A stretch of DNA of 5,369 bases, taken from Desulfuromonadales bacterium (lineage in GTDB: Bacteria > Desulfobacterota > Desulfuromonadia > Desulfuromonadales > BM103). Location: contig JAUWTX010000165.1 in NCBI GenBank assembly GCA_030614505.1, positions 1 to 5,369 of the forward strand. The letters are read 5' to 3'. The position numbers were made by a program, and so were the translations under genes. Positions within the stretch are counted from its first letter, which is position 1, and every line of letters begins with the position of its first letter. Below are positions 4,995 to 5,369 of this stretch, in pieces. Below the pieces are notes generated by a model. The model was not told the DNA's origin and did not search any database. It saw nothing but the letters and a program-made list of their open reading frames with translations.

Positions 4995-5369
4995 TCCTCT
5001 GACTTTCTCCCCGCTTTAATCCCCGTGCGATCAACCGGCCCTGTCAACCAGGGCGCGAACTGTATCCGGTCGAGTCGATAAACTCCCGGCCCATAATTTT
5101 CATAAGTAACTTCCGGCAGATCGTGTCGATCATAAAACATTTTGGTATTGCCACCCTCTCCGGCCTGTTCAAGCTGTGATGTGTCATCACCCCACCAGTT
5201 TCCGCTGACATCGACAAAATCATTGAACTTGTCCGGAGCCTTGGCCAGCATCGGGTTCTGGCTTTTGCGGGCAGCCGACTCACGCTGCATGATTGACTTT
5301 GAGCCGGACCGTTTCTCCCAGTCAGCGCTCTGGTAAATACCGAGTTTAACAGCCATCTGGTTGCCGATA
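4991..5369 (-). CDS. Beta-helix family protein, C-terminal 125 residues (N-terminus outside window)
   Basis: Partial; the reading frame is open to the window edge, so the ATG at 5356 is very probably internal (it is preceded in frame by I-G-N-Q). The end resembles the C-terminus of the beta-helix lipoprotein at 2433-3329. A GNQMAVKLGIYQSAD stretch parallels DNRQYNVKLGWQQPGD in that protein, both lead to an NWWG motif (SGNWWGDD here), and a Pro-rich tail follows. Between these two points this protein carries about 30 extra residues of charged sequence (WEKRSGSK to DKFNDF) that the other lacks. It finishes with a polar Arg/Lys/Glu-rich tail. It is likely a periplasmic or surface lipoprotein like its relative, but the signal sequence is not in view. 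It overlaps the next gene by 4 nt. Confidence 0.75.
   Translation of the reverse strand, partial: IGNQMAVKLGIYQSADWEKRSGSKSIMQRESAARKSQNPMLAKAPDKFNDFVDVSGNWWGDDTSQLEQAGEGGNTKMFYDRHDLPEVTYENYGPGVYRLDRIQFAPWLTGPVDRTGIKAGRKSEE

Noticed and set aside
5354..5356. ATG as the true start of the rightmost gene
   Set aside because: The frame stays open to the window edge, the codons before it continue the beta-helix pattern, and a 121-aa product would lack a signal peptide and most of the fold.

Overview
The window reads as a bacterial chromosome segment in which every supported gene lies on the minus strand, so transcription runs from high to low coordinates. Base composition looks roughly balanced. 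The mix of genes is a Tat-exported DUF362 protein paired with a membrane polyferredoxin, right-handed beta-helix lipoproteins, a multi-domain transthyretin-like exported protein, a short OpuAC/ProX-type binding protein, and DUF3467. This suggests a Gram-negative anaerobe with an extensive periplasmic redox apparatus, most likely of the Desulfuromonas/Geobacter/Pelobacter kind. That taxonomic call is inference from gene families only.

Layout in transcription order. (1) 5369-4991: the C-terminal end of a beta-helix protein, cut by the window edge. It overlaps by ATGA with 4994-3951, an exported protein of three transthyretin-like beta-sandwich domains. (2) 3899-3822: a 78-bp palindromic repeat that can act as terminator for that pair. 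(3) 3767-3465: a stand-alone gene for a small cytosolic DUF3467 protein. (4) 3457-3350: a 108-bp imperfect palindrome filling the gap before the next unit. (5) 3329 down to the left edge: a tight four-gene unit. It encodes a beta-helix lipoprotein, a compact OpuAC-like binding protein (ATGA overlap), a Tat-dependent DUF362 protein (32-nt gap) and a polyferredoxin that starts at a TTG overlapping the previous stop (TTGA) and runs off the window.

How they may work together: the four-gene unit looks like one cell-envelope module. It combines a lipid-anchored beta-helix scaffold, a periplasmic binding-fold protein that appears to lack most of its second lobe, a periplasmic DUF362 protein, and a membrane iron-sulfur protein that could pass electrons between cytoplasm and periplasm. 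I know of no described system of exactly this composition. The role is unknown and the association rests on gene overlap and spacing. The points most worth a second look are the truncated binding protein, the DUF362/polyferredoxin pair, two mutually exclusive RNA hairpins just ahead of the binding-protein ribosome site, and the two intergenic palindromes. No tRNA, rRNA, CRISPR array, transposase or phage gene was seen.
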